From NCBI GenBank assembly GCA_031308135.1, contig JAHLJT010009419.1, positions 186,125,829 to 186,189,828 of the forward strand: DNA of 64,000 nt, written 5' to 3'. This document shows positions 48,481 to 57,600 of this stretch, one piece after another. A program made the position numbers and the translations under genes. Numbering within the stretch: the stretch's first letter is position 1; each line of letters starts with the position of its first letter. The stretch comes from Acheta domesticus (lineage: Eukaryota > Arthropoda > Insecta > Orthoptera > Gryllidae). The notes under the pieces are model-generated. The model was not told the origin of the DNA, searched no databases, and saw nothing but the letters and a program-made list of their open reading frames with translations.

Positions 48481-49066
48481 AGCCACGTGGGTGTGAAAAG
48501 GTGCCTTCACACGTTCGAAATTCGTGGCAGTTTTGCCCGCTCCATATTACCCGTTTGTCCGTACGGACAAATACGAACATCTATGGCCACAACCCAGTGG
48601 GAGGTCACGAACGAAATCGGTTGGCTTCTGATACAGGTTCATGGTTGCCTGTATCCTTAAGGTTTGTGCGCGTAACCCTGTTCCGAAAATATTCATCTAC
48701 AGAAGAGATTCCCTATAGGATCAGTTGAATTTTGAAGGCGCTCAATGAAGTGTGCAAGGGCCCGGCTTTCTGTGCCCCGCCACGCCCACGTGGATGTAAA
48801 AGAACTGAAAAGGTACCTGCTCACGTTCGGAATTCCTGGCCATTTATCCCCGTCCATATTACCCGACCGTTCGGACACCTACGAGCGACTGCGGCCACAA
48901 CCCATGGATAGAAAGGTCACGGATGAAATCGGTCGGCTCATGATACAGTTTCGTTCGCCCATATCCTGAAGGTTTGTGCGCGTAACCCGGAACCGGGAAC
49001 ATTCCTCCACTGTAGGGATTCTTCACATTTTAAAGGGACTCAATGAAGTCTACGAGAAGTCGACTG
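48481..49066 (+). repeat. Two-unit tandem duplication, ~310-bp period
   Basis: Unit 1 (about 48481-48760) and unit 2 (about 48785-49066) share CACGTGG, CACGTTCG, TCCATATTACCCG, GGCCACAACCCA, GGTCACG and GAAATCGG, and AAGGTTTGTGCGCGTAACCC. The + strand frames also align between units (HVGVK/HVDVK, SILP, VTNEIG/VTDEIG, LIQ/MIQ) and end in stops at equivalent positions (48660 and 48969). This could be coding descent or simply a recent duplication. No known protein family is recognised. Confidence 0.75.
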
Positions 49067-49295
49067 TGGATCAGTAGGCATATATAAACCGGTGTCTGAT
49101 TAATATAAGCAAGATGAAGTTCTCATTGGTTACACAAACAATTTAATATGACGTTCATATAATAATAAATTAATATTATTTCGTCATTAATATGACGTTC
49201 GAATAACTTCATTTCGGGGTACTTTTTTGTTTGTTTTTTGTTGTTGTTGTTGTTGTTTTGATTTGTTTTTCTCTCATAAATACACAAATATATTT
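49067..49295. other. AT-rich linker
   Basis: The motif TTAATATGACGTTC occurs twice (about 49143 and 49188) in direct orientation, followed by a (GTT)n stretch near 49235-49257. Confidence 0.5.
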
Positions 49296-49730
49296 TTTTC
49301 TTCAAGATCTCTCACACCGTTAAAATGCATATTTTCAGCAATTTGTAAACACTTTTGTATTTGTGATGCAATGTGCTTCAAATGACTTGAAATGAAGCTT
49401 TTCGAAAACTCATAAATTTTCTCTCAAAATTAGCTTCATATTTCGAATTTACGATAACGCTTAAACGCCATTTTCTTAAAAATGTCTCTGAATTGTTCAA
49501 AGAAAATTGACATTTAGGACGAGATTTTACTGTTCTTTAATATTATTAAAATAATATTTCAGATTTACTATTAGGAAACCGGAAAATTAAGAAAATGTCA
49601 AAAAATGTACTTTGGGCGGCGATAGATGGCGGCTGGCACGAGTATGTGGCAGTTCCGAATAGCTACCCGAGACCGAAGGAAATAGAAAACTAATACGGGA
49701 AAGTCTGTGCCATTCTGTTGCACCACTAGT
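49296..49730 (-). mobile_element. ACTAGTGG-family TIR element, 5' fragment
   Basis: On the - strand it begins ACTAGTGGTGCAACAG at 49730, continues with AATGGCACAGAC, TTTCCCGTAT and GCCGCCATCTATCG, and runs about 430 bases into the element before stopping near 49296. The distal 1.1 kb is missing. The outer end abuts a SINE tail. Confidence 0.75.
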
Positions 49731-50037
49731 TGATTTATTGATTAGTGATTCCGTGTGCGTCAACGGCTAAGATCGTTCATCCCGTAGGTGTAGTGAATAA
49801 GTTTTCCTCGGGAGGTGTCGGTGATCTACCAGCTAGATAGTGAGATCCGGCACCGACTTGCACGTCAGGTAGAGAGGTCTTCCCCAACCAGGTTTCTCCC
49901 AGCTGAGCACCGCCCAAGGCGGGACAAGCTCTAAGCCCGTGATTGGTCTCTCGAAATGTGTGGTAGTGTAGTGAATTGCAAGTGTGAGTGTGGGTGAGGA
50001 GTGAGGATAGGACCAGGATTAGGAAGGAAAGATCGCG
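49731..50037 (-). mobile_element. tRNA-derived SINE, 5'-truncated copy
   Basis: The 3' tail (on the - strand, AATCAATAAATCAA) begins directly at the end of the ACTAGTGG element. The body matches the SINE at 50581-51066 up to its CGATCTTTCC block; the tRNA-like head is absent. Confidence 0.8.
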
Positions 50038-50580
50038 TAGTCATGGTCATTCACGATATCCAAGTACCTTACGATGTAAGAAACAGATACATAACTAGTG
50101 TTTGTATAAAAGGGGATGCGTAGGGATACCGGATGTATCCAAGCGAAGGTGTTGACCGCAATGAATGTTAACACTGTGGATCAGAATCGATGAGTAACAT
50201 GCGAAATTTCCTTAGTACGTTACTAGTTCCGAGATCCATACGCGAAAATGTGAACTATTCCATAGCTCCTGAGCTCGTTACGAATAGCTTGATTTACAAT
50301 ATTCCCGCGTGAGTGCCAGTGTCTTTAGAACAACCGCTCCCCGAACTTATTCTGCGAAGGAACTATTTTCCAGCTACACAGAGGAGTTGCAATAATTGAC
50401 CATTATTCGAAATCACATTCCCAATGCACGACAGTTTTGTCAGTTTCCATTTATTCGCCCGGGCGTTCGTGGTCACAACCCTGCAGGTAAATGTCGCGAA
50501 CGAAACCCCGGGTGGTTTCGTCTCCTGTTTTTCTTCAGCATATAGTTTAATTGATGCTCTAACCTCGAAGTGTGTACCGG
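50038..50580. other. Unassigned spacer between two SINEs
   Basis: No domain-bearing frame or repeat partner was found. Confidence 0.4.
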
Positions 50581-51066
50581 GAGAGATGGCTCAGTGCATC
50601 AACCTGATGTCACTGCAGTCCCTCTGACCGGGAGGTCCTAGGTTCGAGTCCCGACGGCGACAGGATATTCGACACTAGCTTGTCAGCTAGGTCAAATTCA
50701 GTCGCTGTCTGGGGGAGAATTCTAGCGGCCGGCTGCTCTGATCGGTAGTTTTCCGTGGTTTCTCCGATCAACACCAGGCGAATGCCGGAGCAGTACCCTA
50801 ACAAACGGGCCACGGACCGCGCGCGATCTTTCCTTCCTCTTCCTTGTCCTATCCTCTCCTCACAGCTTGTCCCGGCTGGGGCGGTGCCCCGCTGGTGGGA
50901 GATACCTGGTTGAGGGGAACCTGGTTGAGGGGACGCTAGATCGACGCTAGATCTCGCCATCCAGCGGGGAAAAGATCATCGCCACCTCCCGAGAAAAACA
51001 CGCACTACACTTACGGGACTAATGACCAAAGTAGTTGACGCGCCCGGAAACACGAATCAATCAATC
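50581..51066 (+). mobile_element. tRNA-derived SINE, full-length reference copy
   Basis: The head has an A-box-like TGGCTCAGTGC at 50587-50597 and a perfect B box GGTTCGAGTCC at 50641-50651, the internal RNA polymerase III promoter layout. The body of about 400 bases is unrelated to tRNA. The tail is AATCAATCAATC at 51055-51066. Copies or fragments occur at 783, 46547, 49731, 57468 and 62169. SINEs are non-coding and depend on a partner LINE, which is not identified here. A short internal duplication (GGTTGAGGGGA) lies near 50910-50935. Confidence 0.88.
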
Positions 51067-51454
51067 GCGTGTGTGTGCGTAACCCTGTCTAGAGTGCAGG
51101 GAGCGGTGAGAAGGGCGAGCGGCCTGGGGACGCAGTCCAACTCCCAAGCGTGTGTGGCGCTCTTCAAGATTTGCATGTCACAAAGGAGAGGGGCGTGTAC
51201 GACCTACATATTTCGTAAGGAGGGACAGTTTCCAAAACAAGATTGGGAATTGATTCGTTCATTAACGCAATGTACTCATACAAGTGTACGTGTACGAGTA
51301 GAATGTTTCATGGAAAGTTTGTTTACTTAATGTCTGGTTTCCGTTGCTAAATGATACACTGCTACTGGGTACACAAAATTTGTGACCTCAAGACTTGCAC
51401 TGACATTTTCATCTCCATCTTCCTCTAGCCAAACGAAGCGGGCATCGGTCCTAC
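51067..51454. other. Unassigned spacer
   Basis: The 102-codon + strand frame at 51022-51330 starts inside the SINE tail and has no recognisable domain. Confidence 0.4.
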
Positions 51455-51650
51455 AATCCCACATACTGTGCTTCTATCTGGGACACGTCCGACGATCATG
51501 TCGTTGGAGTATTCGGAGCACACCTTGCAGATTTCTTTGAATTGCACAGGCTGTATGTAGTGAGGCATTGTTCTGCAGAAACAGCACATCACCGTCGTCA
51601 ACAATTCTTGTCAAGAATGGTAGAAGTATTTGTGGAATAACTTTTTACAC
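51455..51650 (-). pseudogene. Tc1/mariner transposase remnant
   Basis: On the - strand one frame reads LPFLTRIVDDGDVLFLQNNA, then SLHTACAIQRNLQ. This corresponds to the QDNARPHTA region of Tc1-like transposases, with the catalytic Asp changed to Asn. After a frameshift, SDVSQIEAQYVG corresponds to the SPDLSPIEHVWD motif. Both the altered catalytic residue and the frameshift show that it is dead. It is unrelated to the transposase at 14429. Confidence 0.65.
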
Positions 51651-52499
51651 CGGATAACGAACAATGCTGAGCGCCGCACTTAGCGTACACTTGGATATTG
51701 CAGATGCGGCAAGGATGGCCATATACTTGCAACTTGCAAAAGATCCATGGCTGAATGTCCGTCAAACCTGAATCCTCTGGTAATTCCCATCAAATCCAGA
51801 TTCTGTATTCACTTAGTCGGGGAACGTCGCGAGTAATAAATTAATACATTACTGACACCGTTGTTGTGGCATTCCCTGGCGGCTAATATAGTCAGAATTT
51901 ACCGGCAATGCTGCGCTACTAAATATATAATAGAAAATTCCCAGCAGTTTCGCCCACACCTGGGGTGGGCCAATGAATGAATCTTCAAGTGCCCGGGCAT
52001 TACATGCACACTCGCACACATATCAAGGCAAGGGTCAAAACATAGAAAGAGGCTGGTGCGCGTTGTAAACTTTTATCTTGAACCGAAGCCGGGGTAAACG
52101 GGAAATCTTAACCGATAGGTTTCTACCTTATCTCATCGCAAGGCGGTACATTCAATCGAATTTGTTGAACCCTGCAAGCATGCAAGACTCAAGCAGCGGC
52201 TGCCATTTCACCGGAAATGACACGAAGAACAGAGGGCAAATTCCGGCAGAGGCATTGTCAATGTGTCGACAGTGGAGGACGCCATTTACTGGGCATAATG
52301 TTTAAAACTAAGTAATGTAAAATGGCAGAGTATTTGTTGTCCACAAATATTTTTTTGTGTATCTTTCTTTGCTCATTAAACTAATATTAAATTATTTCGA
52401 ATTGATTAGAACCAGAATTATTTTTAAGATCTTTTGTCTTTCACATTGAGTAAACCATCTCATGCGTCTTTATTTATCCGAAAGATGTGCCAAGCAATT
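51651..52499. other. Unassigned intergenic DNA
   Basis: No gene was recognised. It may include further decayed parts of the Tc1-like element. Confidence 0.4.
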
Positions 52500-52758
52500 C
52501 TATACTGCGATTTTTCTAAGAGCGACTCTGTAGGAAACTCAAATCCCATCTTCGCGATGGAATATGTCACGGCATTTCGCGTCTTTCTCAGTCGTTCCGC
52601 TAGATTTCGCACGATCGCGACCGTATGAAGCAGTGCTTGCGATCATGCGACTTCTACCGGCAAGACCGAGAAAAGACGCGAAATGCCGTGACATATTCCA
52701 TCGCGAAGATGGGATTTGATTTTCGTTGAGAGTCGCTCTTACAAAAATCGCAGTATAG
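52500..52758. mobile_element. Fold-back (palindromic) MITE, copy 2, nearly complete palindrome
   Basis: The 259-base element begins CTATACTGCGATTTTT and ends AAAAATCGCAGTATAG. The arms stay complementary through AAGAGCGACTCT, AATCCCATCTTCGCGATGG and ATATGTCACGGCATTTCGCG to a loop of roughly 50 bases. The inner arm is shared with the palindrome at 20085-20325. Single-stranded DNA or RNA from it would form a long hairpin. There is no coding capacity. Terminal TATA could include a TA duplication, but that is not certain. Confidence 0.85.
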
Positions 52759-53580
52759 TTCGAGGGAAAAACTCTCCGAACAAGATCCGATGAATTGTGT
52801 GGATACCCCTCATGTAACCTCCCGCTCCCCTTCATGTAACTTGGCGCTCTGGCCCTGATAAAAAAAAAATCCAACCCGATTTCACTTCGTTCGATTGGCA
52901 ATGACGATCATCCACGCCTCTTGTGAGAGTTGGATGCGCGTGCATCTTGCGCCCGCGGCCCCGTGTCTCGCGTTTCTCGCCACCGGCAGCACCACGTCTG
53001 CAAATGCTGGTGCGCTTCCGCTGCCTCGCGTCCCTCCGCCCCTGCTTCTTCGCTGCGCTTCGCCCCCGCAGGCCAGCGGCGAAGAGAGGGGCAGGCGGGC
53101 GCGATCTGCCGGCGCACCGGCGCACCACCAGACGCTGGGAGGCGCTGCTGCCTGGCTTTCGACCGACCCCCTATAGTGCGATGTTAATAACATTGTCCCT
53201 CAAGTCCCTGCAACGTTCCGCTTCTGCCACCAAGTTTCTTTGGTTGCATCCGCTGCTACGTCTGCTGCTACTACTTATTTTACATGTAGTAACACTTCAA
53301 TACTTAAATTTATATTTTATTTCAAAGTATTAATCTTCGCACATTGCAAAATATTATATTACTTTTTTTTTCTCAGAGAAACTTCAGTACGTTCAATTCT
53401 GTCTCTGTTCATATTTAGTATCTCCGTTGCTAACCTATTTTTTTTTTTAAACAAGTGGAGTCCATCACTTTACTTGTGGTCTTGTTTACTCCGGCCACGT
53501 GGCGATGCGCCGGAGATGGTTCGCCTCTTGGTCCAAAGTGCAGGTGAAGAAAGACTGCATTCGCAGAAAGCGGGCGAGGA
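52759..53580. other. GC-rich block then AT-rich DNA, unassigned
   Basis: From about 52900 to 53180 the sequence is CpG-rich and open in several frames on both strands, which makes those frames uninformative. A CTGCTACGTCTGCTGCTACT patch follows at about 53252-53275. Confidence 0.4.
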
Positions 53581-54003
53581 AACATTTAGTAAGAAAGTGA
53601 GAGTGAGGGATAGAGAAGGGTAGGGACAGAAAGGGGCAGAGGAGAGAAACAGATATTAGCGGAGAGAAGGGGACAGAGGAGAGAGACAGAGAGGAGCAGA
53701 AAAGGAGAGAAACAAAGAGGGGGAGAGGAGAGAGAGACAGAGAGGGGCAGTGAAGACGAAGAGAGAGAGAGAGAGAGGGGCAATGAAGGAGAGAGACAGA
53801 AGAGAAGAGGAAGTGGGAGTGAGACGGCAAGAGAAAGATAAAAAGAAAGGAGAGCAAGAGGATGATTGAAATGAGGAGGAGGGAAGAAGTACTGAAAAGA
53901 ATTGAGGGAATGATGGACAGAGAACAATTGAAGGAAGAATGCACACACAAATATTGAGGATTAGAAAATGTTAGTGAGAAAGAGAGTAGATAAGGAAATG
54001 CAA

Positions 54004-54056
<53 letters not shown>

Positions 54057-54150
54057 AACAGACAGACAGAATCGGTACTGAGAAAGGGAAATGCGGGAAA
54101 CGAAAAAGACAGTGAAAGAAAGGGAGGAGAAAACGTATTACGTTATATAT
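53581..54150 (+). repeat. Long purine tract with (TG)n(AG)n run
   Basis: The + strand is almost wholly A and G in GAGAGA, GGGGAGAGG and AAGAGAAAG words from 53581 to 53940. After a short break there is a (TG)n(AG)n microsatellite at about 54005-54053 and a CAGACAGA run. Open frames translating to Ser/Leu-rich protein on the - strand are compositional artefacts. Confidence 0.9.
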
Positions 54151-55053
54151 TTGCATTTGCATGAATTTAGAGAGGGAGAATAAATGTGGGAAAATCTGCG
54201 CCCCTTGTGAGGGCCAAGCAGTAGGATACGTGTGACGAATAAAAGATGTGTTTCATATGTGAAGGCAAATCCAATAGTCTCCGCCCTCACTTTCCCCGAA
54301 TTCCTTCCTTAATGGAAAGTATTGATTTGTAATCAGGAAACGTCTGTATATTCTGTGTATTCTGTAATTACTATTGCGTTTTATGTCATCAGTTTAATTA
54401 TTATTGTTTTCAAATTGATTTAAAAATGTAATAAAAATAATCTGGCATCTCAAGAAAAAAGGATTCTTTCTCTCGTGGAAGATTTTCTTGATTCGCTTCT
54501 AATGTTTGGATTGGGGGCAACCTTTTAAAATATTGGATATTAATGTAATAAAAAACATGATTGTTTTTATTACTGTATTGTGGCCATGAGAATATTCGAG
54601 CTTTGTAATGCCATTATATTGTTGCCCGTCGTGAGAGTATAAACTTCCTTACAAACCACATTGTATTTTTAATTTAAATGAATATTGGTTGTTCTTGTTT
54701 TAAAGTTTCCAATTAAAAAAGGATTGAGTTTCTTCCCTTGCACCAAAGTAATCTACTTTGCTAATCGATATGCAAATTACCTGAGTGGCCGTCTGTTTGT
54801 TTTGCATTATATCGAGTTTTTTTGAACGATTGTTTCTTGTTTCTTTTGTCTTGTAGTACTACGTAGATACCGATTGGCTTCTCTCAAATACCACGATGCG
54901 CACTTCCCTGTTATTGCAGTACGACTAAATTTTATTTGTATGTGACATTTGTGCAAGTTCGAGTCCTCTTCATGGATAACAGCTGGAATAACTCTGCGGA
55001 TGATTGTTTTGAACCGTCAGTTTTATACCTTATAGCTACACACACATACACAC

Positions 55054-55056
<3 letters not shown>
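54151..55056. other. AT-rich stretch with nothing identified
   Basis: No repeat partner or gene was recognised. Confidence 0.4.

Positions 55057-55110
<54 letters not shown>
55057..55110. repeat. (TA)n microsatellite before the first Helitron
   Basis: A TA run of about 26 units is followed by a CAGTATATATATC transition into the Helitron 5' end. Confidence 0.95.
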
Positions 55111-55111
<1 letters not shown>

Positions 55112-55125
55112 TATATATATCTATA

Positions 55126-56540
55126 TCTATACTAATATATAAAGACAGAACTGCTCTGACTTACAGCGCGATAATCTCTGAATCTACTGAACCAATACTG
55201 ATCAAACTTTTGTACTAGCTTCCTTTAAAGGTCTGGAGTAACATAGGCTATGATTTACAATCATAAACCTTACTATATTCACAAAATAATTACTTTTCCG
55301 GACATTTTTCGCCTGGCTCTACATCACAGATTCAATAGTGGATCAATGTCAATTGTTTAGCTGCGCGCCACCAGAGGATGAGGTCTGAGATCTTCTACTG
55401 ATTTCATCAATGTACAGAAGTGCGTATTTAGAGGACTGTTTGTTTATTTTTCACAGTCATTTGTCTAACCGGAAATAATTCTGCATTTTTTCCGTTTTAT
55501 TTATAAAAGTAACTTGAATATTGATTTTAATTGCGTGTAGGTGTGAGTGCATTAAGTGTACAAGAGACTAAATGTTTGGAAGATATAATTTTCTAATGGA
55601 TGCGGTTAACATTGCCGTAAAAAGGTACGAGTGCACACATGTTTAGTTGTAGTAAATTAAGCATAAGTATTTGCAGGTTGGGCAAGTGACAGTGCGATTT
55701 ACGTGTTATTCTGAAACTGACGGAGGGATGTATGTTTTAGATAAGTGTTTTAATATAATAGCGAGTACTTTTGGGTGTTGAAGGAATTATTAAATTGATG
55801 ATAGTTCGGCAATAATAGAATTTTTAGTAAAACCGCAGTACAATTAAAGTAAAACAATATTGGTAAATGGGTATTTCGAGGAATTTAATGTGTGACAATG
55901 CTGGTTTTGAAGGTTGTTATTTTAAATAGAAAAAGTGTTGTAAAGCCGAGAGCCACTGTGAACTTGGTTTTTTGGAGATATTATAATCGCATAAGTGCTC
56001 AGTGGCTCCGTTCGGTCAGCCACAACTTATCAAGGATCCTAAAAAGGTACTAGAATTCAATTAAAATTCCTTAAATTATTTCTAGACGTCGATTGATGCG
56101 GAAAGATCAATTTCAAACTTTCCTTTCTAAATCCGCAAGAAGAAAAAATATGAAAATGGTTAAGATTTATAATATGGCAATTGATTGAAAGTATGAATAT
56201 AATACATAAAATTCCACAAACAGAATATACGTAAGTACATACATTTTAATTTTTAGTTTAGATTTGTTTATTATTTTCAGTTATAAAGAAAAATCAGTTT
56301 GGGGTGGGAACCCCATTAGGACTAAAATTTAAATATTTTTTAGTGAGAAGTGTTTTAGTGTTTACGGAAGACCAGGTATTTCCATATTGGAGCAAGGCAG
56401 AGAGAGGCGGGATAGGGCGGAGGGAATATACAGTAGAATAGAAGAAGGCTCTGCCATAGGGCGAGAATAGATGGAATTCCTCTTTCTGTTTAATACAAAA
56501 TTATGATAAATACCCCGGCAACGTGGGGTTCTTCAGCTAG
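55126..56540 (+). mobile_element. Helitron-like element A, ~1.4 kb, non-autonomous
   Basis: The 5' end reads TCTATACTAATATATAAAG, the typical TC-start of arthropod Helitrons, and is preceded by A. The 3' end is CTAG at 56537-56540. About 12 bases upstream is a hairpin with ACCCC and GGGGT arms around a GGCAACGT loop. Helitrons have TC...CTRR ends, a 3' hairpin and no target duplication. The base after CTAG is A rather than the usual T. The interior is AT-rich with no Rep/helicase frame. Confidence 0.75.
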
Positions 56541-56564
56541 AAAAATTATTATACAGAAAATTAA

Positions 56565-57315
56565 TCTAATATATAAAAATCCATGTTTGTTGGTTCGTGC
56601 TTAATGCGCTGCAGTAGCAGGCATCCAATTGCGATAAAATGTGTCAACATATTGCTTGCACTGGCGGAAAGAACATAGGCATATTACAATTATTGTAACT
56701 CCACTAGATGGCGCTAGAGCACATGATGGCATTTCAGTTAAATGCAATTCCCAATGCACGTGCGCTTTATTGTTGCTGGGCGTTGCCGTGTGCCGTGGGG
56801 CGAGGTTGAGAAGCACACAAGGAGCAGGCGGCGCAAATTGATGACAGGAAAGTGAAAAAGAGACAGGGAAAATAGAGAGAGGGAAATATTGAAAGAGAAG
56901 GAAATAGAGAAAGATAGGGAAAACAATGAAAGAGAATGAAATAGAGAAAGAAAGGGAAAATAGCGAATGAGAAGAAAAATAGAGGGGGAAATAGAGGCGG
57001 AAATGGAGAGAGAGGAAAATAGAACGAGAGGGAAATGAGAGAACGGGAAAAGGGTCAGAGAGTGAGGGAAGAGAGACACAGAGAGGAAGAAGAGACAGAG
57101 AGGGAGAAAAGAGACAGGGAGAAAAGAGATACAGAGGGGGGAAAGAAACACTGATGGAAAAGAGAGTGGGGAAAATGAGAGAGGAGGAAAAAGAGGGAGA
57201 GGAAGAGGGGAAAAGGGAGGTGAAAAGAGAGGGGAAAGAGAGGAGAAAAGAGAGGGGGAGAGGAATATTTACTCAATTATTTCTTCTGCGGCAGCAACGC
57301 GCCGGGTACTAGCTA

Positions 57316-57316
<1 letters not shown>
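56565..57316 (+). mobile_element. Helitron-like element B, ~0.75 kb, carrying a purine tract
   Basis: The 5' end reads TCTAATATATAAAAATCC and follows A (56564). The 3' end is CTAG at 57313-57316, followed by T, so the insertion sits precisely between A and T as expected. Upstream is a CGGC/GCCG hairpin with an AGCAACGC loop, similar to element A. It begins only 24 bases after element A ends. Over half of its length is a purine tract (56836-57262). There is no coding capacity. Confidence 0.8.
56836..57262 (+). repeat. Purine tract inside Helitron B
   Basis: The sequence is made of GAGAGGGAAAATAGAG-like words with almost no pyrimidines on the + strand. Its 3' edge lies about 50 bases before the Helitron terminus. 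Ser/Leu/Phe-rich open frames on the - strand are artefacts. Confidence 0.9.

Positions 57317-57361
<45 letters not shown>
57317..57361. repeat. (TA)n microsatellite after Helitron B
   Basis: A run of about 22 TA units starts immediately at the Helitron 3' junction and is followed by a TGTG and CACA patch. Confidence 0.95.
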
Positions 57362-57363
<2 letters not shown>

Positions 57364-57467
57364 GTGTGTGTGTATATACACACACCTTTCTAACACATTG
57401 TTTACAATCTAAAGCAAAAAAAAAACACTTTGGTAAGACACCCGCCTTAGAATTCTCCAAGTAACGG

Positions 57468-57600
57468 CTGAATTCGACTTGTCTATGTAGTAGCTAGAAT
57501 AGGAAATCTGCTATCGACCGGACTGGATCCTAGGATATTCTGGTCCGAGTCGCTTCTGGTCTGGTCGAGACAGCGGGAATGCCAGCACTGAGCTAAACTC
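57468..57600 (-). mobile_element. tRNA-derived SINE, head fragment
   Basis: On the - strand it reads AGTTTAGCTCAGTGCTGGCA (A-box region), then a degenerate CCTAGGATCC segment where the B box should be, and part of the following body. It is a diverged piece of the family at 50581. Confidence 0.6.

Noticed and set aside
48065..48660. Long overlapping open frames on both strands (poly-Ala, poly-Pro, poly-Arg, poly-Gly)
   Set aside because: They are produced by the (GCC)n run and the surrounding CpG-rich block, which lacks stop codons in all frames.
50584..50660. tRNA-like sequence with perfect B box
   Set aside because: Not called as a tRNA gene, because it is the head of a repeated SINE with a conserved non-tRNA body and tail.
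53486..53950. 154-codon Ser/Leu-rich frame on the - strand, similar to frames at 41969-42220 and 56738-57276
   Set aside because: All translate pyrimidine-rich complements of purine tracts. The repetitive SLSLSL composition carries no domain signal.
55041..57460. YIYIYI-type frames over TA runs
   Set aside because: They are microsatellite translation artefacts.
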